Assembly: GCA_018241025.1 (NCBI GenBank)
Contig: JAFEEQ010000016.1
Span: 1-64,000, forward strand
Origin: Pseudomonadota bacterium
Lineage (GTDB): Bacteria; Pseudomonadota; Alphaproteobacteria; Micropepsales; Micropepsaceae
Length of the DNA stretch: 64,000 nt
Direction: 5' to 3'
Part shown: piece after piece, positions 8,370 to 17,038 of the stretch
Layout: each line of letters opens with the position of its first letter
Numbering within the stretch: the first letter of the stretch is position 1
Program-made: the position numbers and the translations under genes
Notes under the pieces: model-generated
Told to the model about the DNA's origin: nothing
The model's input: the letters and a program-made list of their open reading frames with translations, nothing else
Databases searched by the model: none

Positions 8370-8689
8370 TGATCCATCCTTTTGAGCAGGTCTTCGAGGG
8401 CATCGAAACGATTTTGCCAGAAGCCGGTCATGCGGCTGGTCCAATCGATCAGTGGCGCCAACGCGCCGAGCTGGGCGCTGTAATGGGTCTGGCGGCCCTC
8501 GTGACGGTCGCGCACGAGACCGGCGTCTTTAAGCAGGCCGAGATGCTTCGAGACGGCGGGCTGCGAGACCTTCGCGCGCTTGGTAAGCGCACCGACGGTC
8601 TGCTCGCCCTCGCGACAGAGGCGCTCGAAGATCGCGCGACGCGTCGGGTCGGCGAGGGTGCGGAAGAGAATGTCGTGTTCGGTCGTCAT
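8366..8689 (-). CDS. ArsR-family winged-helix repressor
   Basis: 107-residue regulator with the ArsR winged helix: FRTLADPTRRAIFERL, recognition helix VSQPAVSKHLGLLKDAGLV and wing RHEGRQTHY. The CxC or other metal-binding cysteines of arsenic sensors are absent; the only cysteine lies in the first helices (LCREGE). It therefore belongs to the non-metal group that pairs with SRPBCC genes. A perfect palindrome covers the region just upstream of its start, consistent with autorepression of the five-gene operon running to 6852. Confidence 0.92.
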   Translation of the reverse strand: MTTEHDILFRTLADPTRRAIFERLCREGEQTVGALTKRAKVSQPAVSKHLGLLKDAGLVRDRHEGRQTHYSAQLGALAPLIDWTSRMTGFWQNRFDALEDLLKRMDQ

Positions 8690-8695
8690 TGAGTT

Positions 8696-8715
8696 CCATA
8701 ACCGTTTGGTTATGG
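8696..8715. promoter_or_regulatory. Probable ArsR operator palindrome
   Basis: Perfect 8-base inverted repeat CCATAACC/GGTTATGG around a 4-base spacer, beginning six bases upstream of the arsR start. ATAACC-N4-GGTTAT palindromes at this location are typical of operators bound by SRPBCC-linked ArsR proteins. Assignment is by position and symmetry only. Confidence 0.75.
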
Positions 8716-8923
8716 ATTTACGTATAATCGACGAGTTATGAATTGGTCAAGCGGGCTGAGTCTAAACGTTGAAAAAGGAATTTCCGTCATGGGAGGGTTC
8801 AGCCCGCCCCGGACGCGTGTCGGCGCGCTGGAGCACTGATTTCCAAACCCGCTAACGCGATGGATGGGCGGCTCAAGGCCGCCCATGACGGATGAAATGA
8901 AACTGAAAAAGTAGCGCCCGGCC

Positions 8924-9091
8924 CTAGTACAAGCCGATCCAGCTTGCCGTGGTGAGCAGCATGTCGGCGAGCGATGCGAAGAGAATGACGCCGATCAGCA
9001 CGAGATGCGGGACGAAGGCCGGGTTGAGGCGGAACGGCATTGACACGACCGTTCGCTGATCGACGATCTCAATCCTGGTTGAGGCTTTCAT
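8924..9091 (-). CDS. Small single-helix membrane protein
   Basis: 55-residue protein with a polar N terminus (TRIEIVDQRTVVSMPFRLNP) and one hydrophobic helix (LVLIGVILFASLADMLLTTA). GGGAG lies six bases before the ATG at 9091. No family is recognised. The 234 bases on its downstream side up to arsR contain no other gene apart from the arsR operator and promoter region. Confidence 0.55.
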   Translation of the reverse strand: MKASTRIEIVDQRTVVSMPFRLNPAFVPHLVLIGVILFASLADMLLTTASWIGLY

Positions 9092-9377
9092 GGCAGGCTC
9101 CCGGCATGACGACCACCGCACGATGCGGCATGTGCCATCGCGTCGAGCCCGGACGCTGCGCCTGGGCGACCTGACGGCGCGTGCCGCGCCGCCACACGCC
9201 GAAACAGGCGATGTGGTTGGTGCCCATCTCGGTCCTGCGCCACACGGCGACACGCGCCATGTTGCGGCTGCGACGGCCGTTCGGGCCGCCCTGCCGGATG
9301 TCGCCACAGAAGAAAGGCCGTGCCGCAACGCGTGCGCGCGCGCTGCGCGAGGCGGTGAGCGATCCGAGTTCCTGCAT
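9069..9377 (-). CDS. Doubtful 102-residue Arg/Trp-rich open frame
   Basis: Open frame preceded by AAGGA about eight bases from its ATG and overlapping the following small membrane gene by 23 bases. The product is rich in Arg, Trp and Cys, with words such as FFCGDIRQGG and RVAVWRRTEMGTN, and matches no family known to me. The opposite strand is also open over the same interval, so this could be chance. Listed only because the 450-base region otherwise holds no gene. Confidence 0.25.
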   Translation of the reverse strand: MQELGSLTASRSARARVAARPFFCGDIRQGGPNGRRSRNMARVAVWRRTEMGTNHIACFGVWRRGTRRQVAQAQRPGSTRWHMPHRAVVVMPGACHESLNQD

Positions 9378-9502
9378 TCTGCGGGTCCTTCGCGATGATT
9401 GGCGAACGGCGTGTGCCTTTCGCGAATCACAGGAAACCGCAGCTAGATTCTCACTGCCTTGCGGATTGTCAAAATGGGACAGTCGGTAGAACTACGTGCG
9501 GT

Positions 9503-9524
9503 CTCTCCCGCATACGCGGGAGAG
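9503..9524. terminator. Hairpin after the M2 peptidase gene
   Basis: Perfect 9-base stem CTCTCCCGC/GCGGGAGAG with a four-base ATAC loop, 15 bases beyond the peptidase stop. No T-run follows on either strand, so it could be a weak terminator or an extragenic palindrome. Confidence 0.45.
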
Positions 9525-9538
9525 GCACACCCTTTCGA

Positions 9539-11362
9539 TCAACCGGCCGTGCACATCTGACCGGCATTCTGTTCGTCGAGCCACTTCGACAGCGGCGCGA
9601 AATACTCGACGATGGCCGAGGCATCGATGTCGTGCTCGCCGGTAAAGGCGGCGAGCGCTTCGGGCCAGGGCTTCGACTGCCCCATCTTCAGCATCGCCTG
9701 GAATTTGTCGCCGACGTCCTTGTCCTGATAGACGCTGCAGCGATTGAGCGGGCCCTGCCAATGGGCGATGCGGCAGGCGGCACGATAGAACTGGAACTCG
9801 TAGATGCCGGCGAGGAAGTAGCGCATGTAGGGCGTGTTGTCGGCGATGTGGAATTTCGCGCCGGGATCGAAGGCATCGGCCGGACGGTCGCCGGGCGGCA
9901 TCAGGCCCTGATATTCGCGCACCAGATCCCACCACGCCTTGTTGTAGTCCTTGGGCTGGACCTTTCCGGAGAAGACTTCCCAGCGCCACTTGTCGACGAT
10001 CAGACCGAAGGGCAGGAATGCGACCTTGTCGAGCGCCATGCGCAGCAGATAGGGGATGTCGGCTTCCGGACCCGGCACCGTGTCGATCAGGCCGATCTGC
10101 TTCAGGTATTCCGGCGTCAGCGCGTTCAGTCCGGCGAAATCGCCGATCGCTTCGTGGAAGCCGTCGTTGGCGCCGCCCTGGAAGAGATAGGGCTGAATCG
10201 AATAGGCGCGCTGGTACATGTTGTGACCGAGCTCGTGATGCGCGGTGTAGAAATCGTCCGCCGTCACGGTGAAACATGCCTTCACGCGCAGATCGTCCTT
10301 GCCGTCGAGATCCCAGGCCGAAGCGTGGCACACGACCTCGCGGTCGCGCGGGCGGGTGATCATCGAGCGGGTCCAGAACGTCGCCGGCTCCGGCGGCAGG
10401 CCGATGGACTGGTACCAGTTGTCGGCGGTGTGGACGATCTTCAGTGCGTCGTAGCCATGATCGACGAGCTGCTTCGTCAGATCGTAGCCGAGGCCGGGGC
10501 CGCCGCTGGGCGCGACGATGTCGTAGATGTTGCCCCACTCCTGGCCCCACATATTTCCGAGGAGATCGGCGCGGATCGGACCCGTCGCGGGCTGGACGGC
10601 ATCGCCGTATTTCTTGTTGAGCTTGGCGCGGACATAGCAGTGGAGCTTGTTGTAGAGCGGCTCGACCTGGTGCCAGAGAGAATCGGTCTTGGCCGCGAAG
10701 GCATCCGGCGGCATGTCGTACCACGAGCGCCAAAGTGCACCGGTGTCGGCATAGCCGAGTTCGTGCGCGCCGTCGTTGGCGAGCTTCACCAGCTTGACGT
10801 AGTCGCCGACCATCTGGGGCGAGGACACCGCGCGCCAGCCTTCCCAAAGCGTTTTGGTCTCGTTGGGATCGCGCGAGGTGCGGAGGATGTCCTCCATATC
10901 GTCGAGGGTGAGGGTCTTGCCCTGATACTGGAACTTGGCCGTCGAGTAGTCGCTGTCGAGACGCGCGGCGATGTCGGCAAGCTCCTGGCTGGCGCCGGGC
11001 TTGGACGAGGCGGGCAGGACGAGGCCCTGCTTGAGCAGATAGAGCTTGCGGCGGGTGACGTCGTCGACCTTTACGCGATCGAAGCGCGCCGCTTCCTTGG
11101 CGTATTTCACCGCCATGTCGGTGCCTTCGGCGTTCGCCTTGGCGACCAGCCAGTTGGTGTCGACGTTGATGTAGGTCGCCTGGACCCAGGCCGCGTGGTT
11201 GCCGAAGAGGGATTCCTTGGCGAGGTCGGCTTCGGCCTTGGCCACGAACGCTACGGCCTCGGCGGCGGTCGGCGGCTTGGCCGGCTTGGGCGTGGCGGCG
11301 AAGCTGATGGTCGCCGCCAGAACCAGTCCGACGGCGGTGGCCGAGAGATAGTGTGTTTTCAT
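9539..11362 (-). CDS. Secreted M2-family peptidyl-dipeptidase (ACE-like)
   Basis: 607-residue zinc metallopeptidase related to angiotensin-converting enzyme, expected to remove C-terminal dipeptides in the periplasm. A Sec signal peptide covers about residues 1-23, ending at SFAA. The zinc site is HELGH near residue 373 with the distal glutamate in GFHEAIGDF near residue 400. Full family length. The start has GAGGGGATC directly upstream. The gene is monocistronic, divergent from the type I secretion operon. Bacterial relatives are usually scavenging peptidases. Confidence 0.93.
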   Translation of the reverse strand: MKTHYLSATAVGLVLAATISFAATPKPAKPPTAAEAVAFVAKAEADLAKESLFGNHAAWVQATYINVDTNWLVAKANAEGTDMAVKYAKEAARFDRVKVDDVTRRKLYLLKQGLVLPASSKPGASQELADIAARLDSDYSTAKFQYQGKTLTLDDMEDILRTSRDPNETKTLWEGWRAVSSPQMVGDYVKLVKLANDGAHELGYADTGALWRSWYDMPPDAFAAKTDSLWHQVEPLYNKLHCYVRAKLNKKYGDAVQPATGPIRADLLGNMWGQEWGNIYDIVAPSGGPGLGYDLTKQLVDHGYDALKIVHTADNWYQSIGLPPEPATFWTRSMITRPRDREVVCHASAWDLDGKDDLRVKACFTVTADDFYTAHHELGHNMYQRAYSIQPYLFQGGANDGFHEAIGDFAGLNALTPEYLKQIGLIDTVPGPEADIPYLLRMALDKVAFLPFGLIVDKWRWEVFSGKVQPKDYNKAWWDLVREYQGLMPPGDRPADAFDPGAKFHIADNTPYMRYFLAGIYEFQFYRAACRIAHWQGPLNRCSVYQDKDVGDKFQAMLKMGQSKPWPEALAAFTGEHDIDASAIVEYFAPLSKWLDEQNAGQMCTAG

Positions 11363-11557
11363 GATCGATCCCCTCTATGTTTTGCCGAGCCCCGGCGCTG
11401 TTCGCGTTAACCGCCTTGGCCGGCCGAATGTGACATACGGTGGCGGGCAAATTCCAGTTGCGTTACAATCACATAATCGATCAATAGTGGTGCGCCGGAC
11501 AATGGTTCGGCGAGGCCATGCGCGCGCACAAACGCGTGAGCGCAATTTGGGGGCGTG

Positions 11558-12934
11558 ATGAGGCGGGGGATAGCAGCCATCATGGCGGCTATTTGGGTCT
11601 TCGGCAGCTGGCCGGCGGCCGCCGACATCCTAACGCTCAAACAGGCTCTGGCCGTCGCCTATGACAGCAATCCCGACCTCGAAGGCGCGCGCGCCGGGCT
11701 ACGCGCCGTCGATGAAGGGGTGGCCCAAGCGAATTCGGGCTGGCGGCCGCAGATCAACGCGACCGGAAGCTATGGCGTGCAGCACGGCCAGGTGACCGGT
11801 TTCGCCAGTGCCTTCAACAGCCATCCGCTCACCGGCGCGATCTCGGTCACCGAGCCGATCTTCCGCGGCGGGCGCACCGTGGCGCAGATCGGCCGCGCCA
11901 TCGCGCTGGTGCATTCGGCGCGTGCGGAACTCGCGGATACCGAACGCACGGTGCTGTTGCAGGCGGTGACGGCCTATCTCGATGTCGTGCGCGACGAGCG
12001 CATCCTCGCCATCAACCAGGACAATGTGCGGACGCTGCAGAGCGAAGTCGATGCGGTGCACACGCAGAAGAACGCCGGTGCGGTGACGCGGACCGATGTC
12101 GACCAGGCCGAGGCCCGGCTTGCGCGGGCGCAGGCCGACCTTGCGGCGGCACGGCGCGATCTGGTGTCGAGCCGCGAAGCTTTCGTGCGGCTCATCGGAC
12201 GTCCAGCGCCGACGCTCGAAGCGACGCCGCCGATGCCGCCCATGCCCGCTTCGCTCGAGACGGCGCGTGCCATCGGCGACAAGTGGAGCCCGCGGGTTCT
12301 GCAGGCGCGCGCGGACTGGAAGGCGGCGGACTATGCGGTGGCCGACGCGGTGGGCGCGATGCTGCCGCAGGTATCGGTATCGGGACAGGCGCAGTATCTG
12401 CGCGATGCGGCGGGGACGAACATCTTCGCGACCAAGAACCCGCAGACGATCCTCACCATCACCGGCCAGGTGACCGTGCCGATCTATCAGGGCGGCGCCG
12501 AGGAGGCGACGGTGCGGCGGGCGAAGGAGCTTCGCGGGCAATCGCAGCTTGCCATCGTTTCGGCGCAGCGCGCGGTGCAGGAAGATGTCGGCAATGCCTG
12601 GGAGGCGCTGAGCGCGGCGCAGGCGCAGATCGTCGCCAACGACGCGCAGGTCGCGTCCGACCAGCATGCGCTCGACGGCGTGAAACAGGAGCAGGAAGCG
12701 GGCGAGCGGCAGGTGCTCGATATCCTGAATGCGCAACAGGAGCTGCTGAGCGCGGAAGTCGCCGCCGCGACGGCGCGGCACGATGCGGCGGTCGCGGCCT
12801 ATCGCCTGCTCTGGGCGACCGGACAGCTCAACGCCAGAACGCTGGGGTTGCCGGTGACATATTACGATCCGAAGGTGCATTACGACGAAGATGCAAATGC
12901 ATGGTTCGGGCTTGGTGAATCCGATGGCGAATGA
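11558..12934 (+). CDS. TolC-family outer-membrane efflux protein of a type I secretion system
   Basis: About 458 residues with an N-terminal signal peptide (cleavage near AAADI) and two repeats of long alpha-helical coiled-coil segments typical of TolC (LTLKQALAVAYDSNPDLEGA and a second half from about residue 230). It forms the outer-membrane tunnel. A GTG lies one codon upstream (11555); ATG at 11558 is chosen. It overlaps the ABC-transporter gene by 11 bases, so it is the first gene of a complete TolC-PrtD-PrtE operon. Confidence 0.93.
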   Translation: MRRGIAAIMAAIWVFGSWPAAADILTLKQALAVAYDSNPDLEGARAGLRAVDEGVAQANSGWRPQINATGSYGVQHGQVTGFASAFNSHPLTGAISVTEPIFRGGRTVAQIGRAIALVHSARAELADTERTVLLQAVTAYLDVVRDERILAINQDNVRTLQSEVDAVHTQKNAGAVTRTDVDQAEARLARAQADLAAARRDLVSSREAFVRLIGRPAPTLEATPPMPPMPASLETARAIGDKWSPRVLQARADWKAADYAVADAVGAMLPQVSVSGQAQYLRDAAGTNIFATKNPQTILTITGQVTVPIYQGGAEEATVRRAKELRGQSQLAIVSAQRAVQEDVGNAWEALSAAQAQIVANDAQVASDQHALDGVKQEQEAGERQVLDILNAQQELLSAEVAAATARHDAAVAAYRLLWATGQLNARTLGLPVTYYDPKVHYDEDANAWFGLGESDGE

Positions 12935-14687
12935 AACAAAGCCCGATCCAGTGCGCGCGGCGATCGAAGCCAACCGGCCGCTGTTCGCGACGGCCTTCGG
13001 CTTCAGTCTGGTCATGAGCGTGCTGGCGCTCACGACGTCGTTCTACATGCTGCAGGTCTACGACCGGGTTCTGTCGAGCCGGAGCGTCGAGACCCTGCTG
13101 CTGCTCACGATCATCGCGGTCGGCGCAATCAGCGTGTTCGCGGCGCTCGACACGCTGCGCCTGCGGTTGCTGATGCGGATCGGGCTTCGCGTCGGCGAGA
13201 GCCTGTCGGGCAGCGTGCTGCGGGCCATGGTGGCGGCGACCTCGCAAACCGGCGGCAGCGCGATCCGCACTGGGCTGCGCGACGTCGAGACCATCCGCAC
13301 CTTCGTCGGCAGTCCGATGCTGGGCGCGCTGATGGATGCGCCTTTCGTGCTGATCTATCTGATCGTTCTGACGCTTCTCGATCCGCTGTTCCTGGTCGTC
13401 GTGCTGATCGGCGGCGCGATCCTGATCGGGATCGCCGTGCTGACGCAGCGCACGACGAGCGACGGCACGGTGCGCTCCATCGGTCTTTCGATGCGGGCGC
13501 AGCAATTTGCCGATGACGGGCTGCGCAATTCCGATGTGCTCGAAGGCATGGGCATGTCGGCGACCTTCGTCGGAGGCTGGCGCAAGCGCTGGATCGAGGC
13601 ACAGCGCAGCGCGACGGAGACGGCGGACCGCGACAGCCGGCTGGGATCGCTGTCGCGCGGCGTGCGGCTTCTGATCCAGATATTCCTGCTCGGCGTCGGC
13701 GCGCTGCTGATCCTCGACTTCCATGCCACCGGCGGCGTCATGATCGGCGCCTCGATCATCGGCGCGCGGGCGCTGGCGCCGATCGAGACGACGGTCGGAA
13801 GCTGGAAGTCGATCATCGCCTTCCGCCTCGCCTGGACGCGCGTGGTGGAACTGCTGGAGAAGGCGCCGAAACGCGACGAAGGCATGCGCCTTCCCGCGCC
13901 ACGCGGACACCTGACCGTGGTCAGCGCGAGCTTCGCATCGCGCGCGGCGGGACGGACGGTGTTGTCGAACATCTCGTTCGAAGTCCTGCCCGGCGAGGCC
14001 CTCGGCGTGATCGGCCCGTCGGCGAGCGGCAAGTCGACCCTGCTGCGCCTGATGATCGGGGCATGGCCCTGCACCGGCGGCATCGTGCGGCTCGACGGTG
14101 CGAACATCTATGACTGGCCGCGGGCCGAACTCAGCCGCCATATCGGCTACCTGCCGCAGGACGTCGAGCTGTTCGAGGGCACCGTGCGCGAGAACATCGC
14201 GCGGATGGAAGACGGCGATCCCGAAGCCGTGGTGCGCGCGGCGATGCGGGCCAAGGCGCACGACATGATCCTGGCACTGCCGAAGGGCTACGATACCGAG
14301 GTGGGCGCCGCCGGACATCGCCTGTCGGGCGGACAGAGCCAGCGCATCGGCTTCGCCCGCGCGCTCTATGGCGATCCGCGCTTCGTGGTGCTCGACGAAC
14401 CCAACTCCAATCTCGACGGGGCCGGAGAACAGGCGCTTCTGACGGCGCTCGGCGAGTTGCGGCAGGAGGGTGTGACGCTGGTCGTGGTTGCGCACCGGCC
14501 GAGCATCCTGAACGGCGTCGACAAACTCCTCGTCTTGCGCGCCAACGGCACGGTCGACGATTTCGGACCGCGCGGCGAAGTCCTCGCCAAGATGGCGAAA
14601 CAGGCGCAGGCGGCACAGCAGCGGGCACAGCAGAACGTCGTGGCGCTGGCGCCGGTGGCGGACGGCCAGCCGGGTGGCAAGGCATGA
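12924..14687 (+). CDS. Type I secretion ABC transporter, PrtD-like
   Basis: 587-residue half-transporter of the protease/lipase exporter type (PrtD/LipB/TIGR01842). The N-terminal membrane domain has about six helices. The ATPase domain shows Walker A GPSASGKST (about residues 363-371), signature LSGGQ (about 467), Walker B VVLDEPNSNLD (about 488) and an H-loop VAHR. The C-terminal C39 or C39-like peptidase domain of HlyB/colicin exporters is absent, which fits export of proteins with uncleaved C-terminal signals. Start and stop overlap its neighbours. Confidence 0.94.
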   Translation: MANETKPDPVRAAIEANRPLFATAFGFSLVMSVLALTTSFYMLQVYDRVLSSRSVETLLLLTIIAVGAISVFAALDTLRLRLLMRIGLRVGESLSGSVLRAMVAATSQTGGSAIRTGLRDVETIRTFVGSPMLGALMDAPFVLIYLIVLTLLDPLFLVVVLIGGAILIGIAVLTQRTTSDGTVRSIGLSMRAQQFADDGLRNSDVLEGMGMSATFVGGWRKRWIEAQRSATETADRDSRLGSLSRGVRLLIQIFLLGVGALLILDFHATGGVMIGASIIGARALAPIETTVGSWKSIIAFRLAWTRVVELLEKAPKRDEGMRLPAPRGHLTVVSASFASRAAGRTVLSNISFEVLPGEALGVIGPSASGKSTLLRLMIGAWPCTGGIVRLDGANIYDWPRAELSRHIGYLPQDVELFEGTVRENIARMEDGDPEAVVRAAMRAKAHDMILALPKGYDTEVGAAGHRLSGGQSQRIGFARALYGDPRFVVLDEPNSNLDGAGEQALLTALGELRQEGVTLVVVAHRPSILNGVDKLLVLRANGTVDDFGPRGEVLAKMAKQAQAAQQRAQQNVVALAPVADGQPGGKA

Positions 14688-16102
14688 GCATGTCCTGGCG
14701 CGAAAATCTCGGACGTCACCATCTGTGGCAGAACCTGCGCGAATTCGCCGGTGTCGCGGCGTACTGGACGCGCGAGGTGATCTATCCGACGCCCGTGACC
14801 GAACATGAGGAACTCGATTTCCTCGACACGCGGCGGATCATCGGACGCGGAAGACTGATCATCCTCGTCTTCGTGATCGGGTTCTTCGGCTGGGCGGCGC
14901 TGGCGCCGCTCGACAGCGCAATCCTGGCGCCGGGCACGATCGTGGTCGAAACCCACCGCAAGGCGATCCAGCATCTCGAAGGCGGCATCGTGCGCGACAT
15001 CCGCGTGACCGACGGCCAGTATGTGAAATCCGGACAGGTTCTCATCCAGCTCGACGACGCTTTGGCGAATTCCAATCTCGACATGCTGCGCGGCGAAGCC
15101 GACGCGCTGGCGGCGCAGGAAGCGCGCCTGATTGCCGAGCGCGACAACAAGGATGCGATCGCGTTCCCCGCCGATCTTCTCGCCCGCGCCACCGATCCCC
15201 ATGTCGCCGATGCGATGCGCGGCGAGCAGAGCACCTTCGATACCTGGCGCCAGACGGTGGCGAAGCAGGTCGACATCCTGACCCAGCGCAACACGCAGAA
15301 CGACCGCATCATCTCGGGCCTGCGCTTCGAGGCGAAATCGCTGGACGACCAGATCACGCTTATCAACCAGGAGACAGAGAGCGTGCAGGCGCTCTATGCC
15401 AAGGGCCTGTCCACCCTGCCCCGCCTGCTGGCCTTGCAGCGGCAGGCAGCCGATCTCGGCGGCCAGCGCGGCCAGATCGCGGAGAAGATCGCACAGACGC
15501 AGCTCGCCTCGGGCGAGAACGAACTGCAGATCGTCAATCTGAAGAACCAGCAGCTCAGCGACATCGTGAAGGATCTGCGCGACGTGCAAACCAAGCGCTT
15601 CGATCTGCTCGACCGCCTCAAGGGCGCGCGCGACGTCAAATCGCGCCTCACGATCACGGCGCCGGTCTCGGGCAAGATCGTCGAGCTCACGGTTCACACC
15701 AAGGGTGCGGTGATCAAGCCGGGCGAGACGGTGATGGAGATCGTGCCCGCCAAGGATGCTCTCCAGGTGGAGGCCAAGGTCCGTCCGGAAGATGCCGACG
15801 GCATCTATGCCGGCATGACGGCGAAGGTGAGCTTCAGCGCCTATCAGCAGCGCCGCCTGCCGGTGATCACCGGCGTGGTGACGAATGTCTCGGCCGACCG
15901 CATCGTGGATCAGCGCACCGGGCAGGCCTATTTCACCGTGGAACTCAACGTCGACCGCACGCCGCTCAAGGACTATCCCGATGCGCGGCTCATTCCTGGC
16001 ATGCCTGTCGAAGTGGCGATCGACACCGGGCAGCGCACGGCGCTCGACTATTTCGTCGAGCCGCTGACCGACGTGTTCCGCAAGGGGATGCGCGAGAAAT
16101 AG
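14684..16102 (+). CDS. Type I secretion membrane-fusion protein, PrtE/HlyD-like
   Basis: 472-residue periplasmic adaptor. One inner-membrane helix at about residues 52-75 (LIILVFVIGFFGWAALAPLD), then a split lipoyl domain (HLEGGIVRDIRVTDGQYVKSG), a long coiled coil, the second lipoyl half (TITAPVSGKIVELTVHTKG) and a beta-barrel/C-terminal region with PGMPVEVAIDTGQRT. Matches the TIGR01843 secretion adaptor family. It overlaps the ABC gene by four bases (ATGA). It bridges the PrtD-like transporter and the TolC-like channel. Confidence 0.94.
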   Translation: MSMSWRENLGRHHLWQNLREFAGVAAYWTREVIYPTPVTEHEELDFLDTRRIIGRGRLIILVFVIGFFGWAALAPLDSAILAPGTIVVETHRKAIQHLEGGIVRDIRVTDGQYVKSGQVLIQLDDALANSNLDMLRGEADALAAQEARLIAERDNKDAIAFPADLLARATDPHVADAMRGEQSTFDTWRQTVAKQVDILTQRNTQNDRIISGLRFEAKSLDDQITLINQETESVQALYAKGLSTLPRLLALQRQAADLGGQRGQIAEKIAQTQLASGENELQIVNLKNQQLSDIVKDLRDVQTKRFDLLDRLKGARDVKSRLTITAPVSGKIVELTVHTKGAVIKPGETVMEIVPAKDALQVEAKVRPEDADGIYAGMTAKVSFSAYQQRRLPVITGVVTNVSADRIVDQRTGQAYFTVELNVDRTPLKDYPDARLIPGMPVEVAIDTGQRTALDYFVEPLTDVFRKGMREK

Positions 16103-16164
16103 CGCGCTTGCAATGGACCGGCGCCGGTCTTACGCAGAAGCGCCATTCCAGAGCCGCTTCCGCC

Positions 16165-17037
16165 ATGCAGGGTCCGACATCGCATCTCTACTATTCGCAG
16201 CGCTTGCGCCTGCACTATGTCGACTGGGGCAGCGACGACAAACCGGCGATGCTGCTGGTCCATGGCGGGCGCGACCACTGCCGCAACTGGGATTGGGTCG
16301 CGGAACGGCTAAAGGACCGCTATCACATCATCGCCCCGGATCTGCGCGGCCATGGCGACAGCGAGTGGGCGCTGGGCGGCAGCTATAACGAGGTCAACTA
16401 CGTCTACGACATTGCGCAGCTTGTCCTGCAGAAGCGCATGGCACCGGTGACGATCGTGGCGCACTCGCTGGGCGGCTCCATCGCCCTGCTCTATTCGGGC
16501 CTCTTTCCCGAGACGGTTGCGAAGATCGTCGCGATCGAAGGTCTCGGCCCTTCGCCCGACATGATGGAGCGGATGCGCGCGACGCCGATCGAGCAGCGCG
16601 TGCGCGGCTGGATCGAACACAAGCGCGAGAGTGCCGGGCGACTGCCGAAGAAATACGCGACGCTGGAAGACGCGCTGGCGCGGATGAAGGACGAGAACAA
16701 GCATCTTAGCGACGAGCAGGCGCGGCACCTCACGCTGCATGGCGCAATTCAGAACGAGGACGGCACCTATTCCTGGAAGTTCGACAACGCGGTGCGGATG
16801 GGCGGCGGGCCGGGCGGGTTATCGACCGAAGACCAGCGGCGGATCTGGGAGAAGATAACGGCGCCGGTGCTTCTGGTGCGCGGCACGGAGAGCTGGGCTT
16901 CCGACCCCGAGAAAGACGGGCGCATCACGCATTTTAAGAACGCCCGGCTGGCAAATATCGAACAGGCCGGCCACTGGTCGCATCACGACCAGCTCGACGT
17001 GTTCATGGGGCATATCGAAGACTTCCTCGCGACCTAG
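16165..17037 (+). CDS. Alpha/beta-fold hydrolase
   Basis: 290-residue alpha/beta hydrolase. The oxyanion region is LVHGGRDHCRNWDW, the nucleophile elbow is AHSLGGS (serine near residue 100) and the catalytic histidine lies in AGHWSHHDQ near residue 269. ATG at 16165 is chosen over a TTG at 16108; neither has a strong ribosome-binding site. It lies 62 bases after the secretion adaptor in the same direction. No signal or repeat suggests it is the exported substrate. It may act on esters, epoxides or C-C bonds; the sequence does not decide. Confidence 0.85.
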   Translation: MQGPTSHLYYSQRLRLHYVDWGSDDKPAMLLVHGGRDHCRNWDWVAERLKDRYHIIAPDLRGHGDSEWALGGSYNEVNYVYDIAQLVLQKRMAPVTIVAHSLGGSIALLYSGLFPETVAKIVAIEGLGPSPDMMERMRATPIEQRVRGWIEHKRESAGRLPKKYATLEDALARMKDENKHLSDEQARHLTLHGAIQNEDGTYSWKFDNAVRMGGGPGGLSTEDQRRIWEKITAPVLLVRGTESWASDPEKDGRITHFKNARLANIEQAGHWSHHDQLDVFMGHIEDFLAT

Positions 17038-17038
17038 C

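Noticed and set aside
9395..11410. 671-codon plus-strand open frame opposite the M2 peptidase
   Set aside because: Antisense shadow; the peptidase on the other strand has a signal peptide and full active site.
16103..17037. Alpha/beta hydrolase as the type I secretion substrate
   Set aside because: It lacks glycine-rich repeats and a typical C-terminal secretion signal, and looks like an ordinary cytosolic hydrolase.
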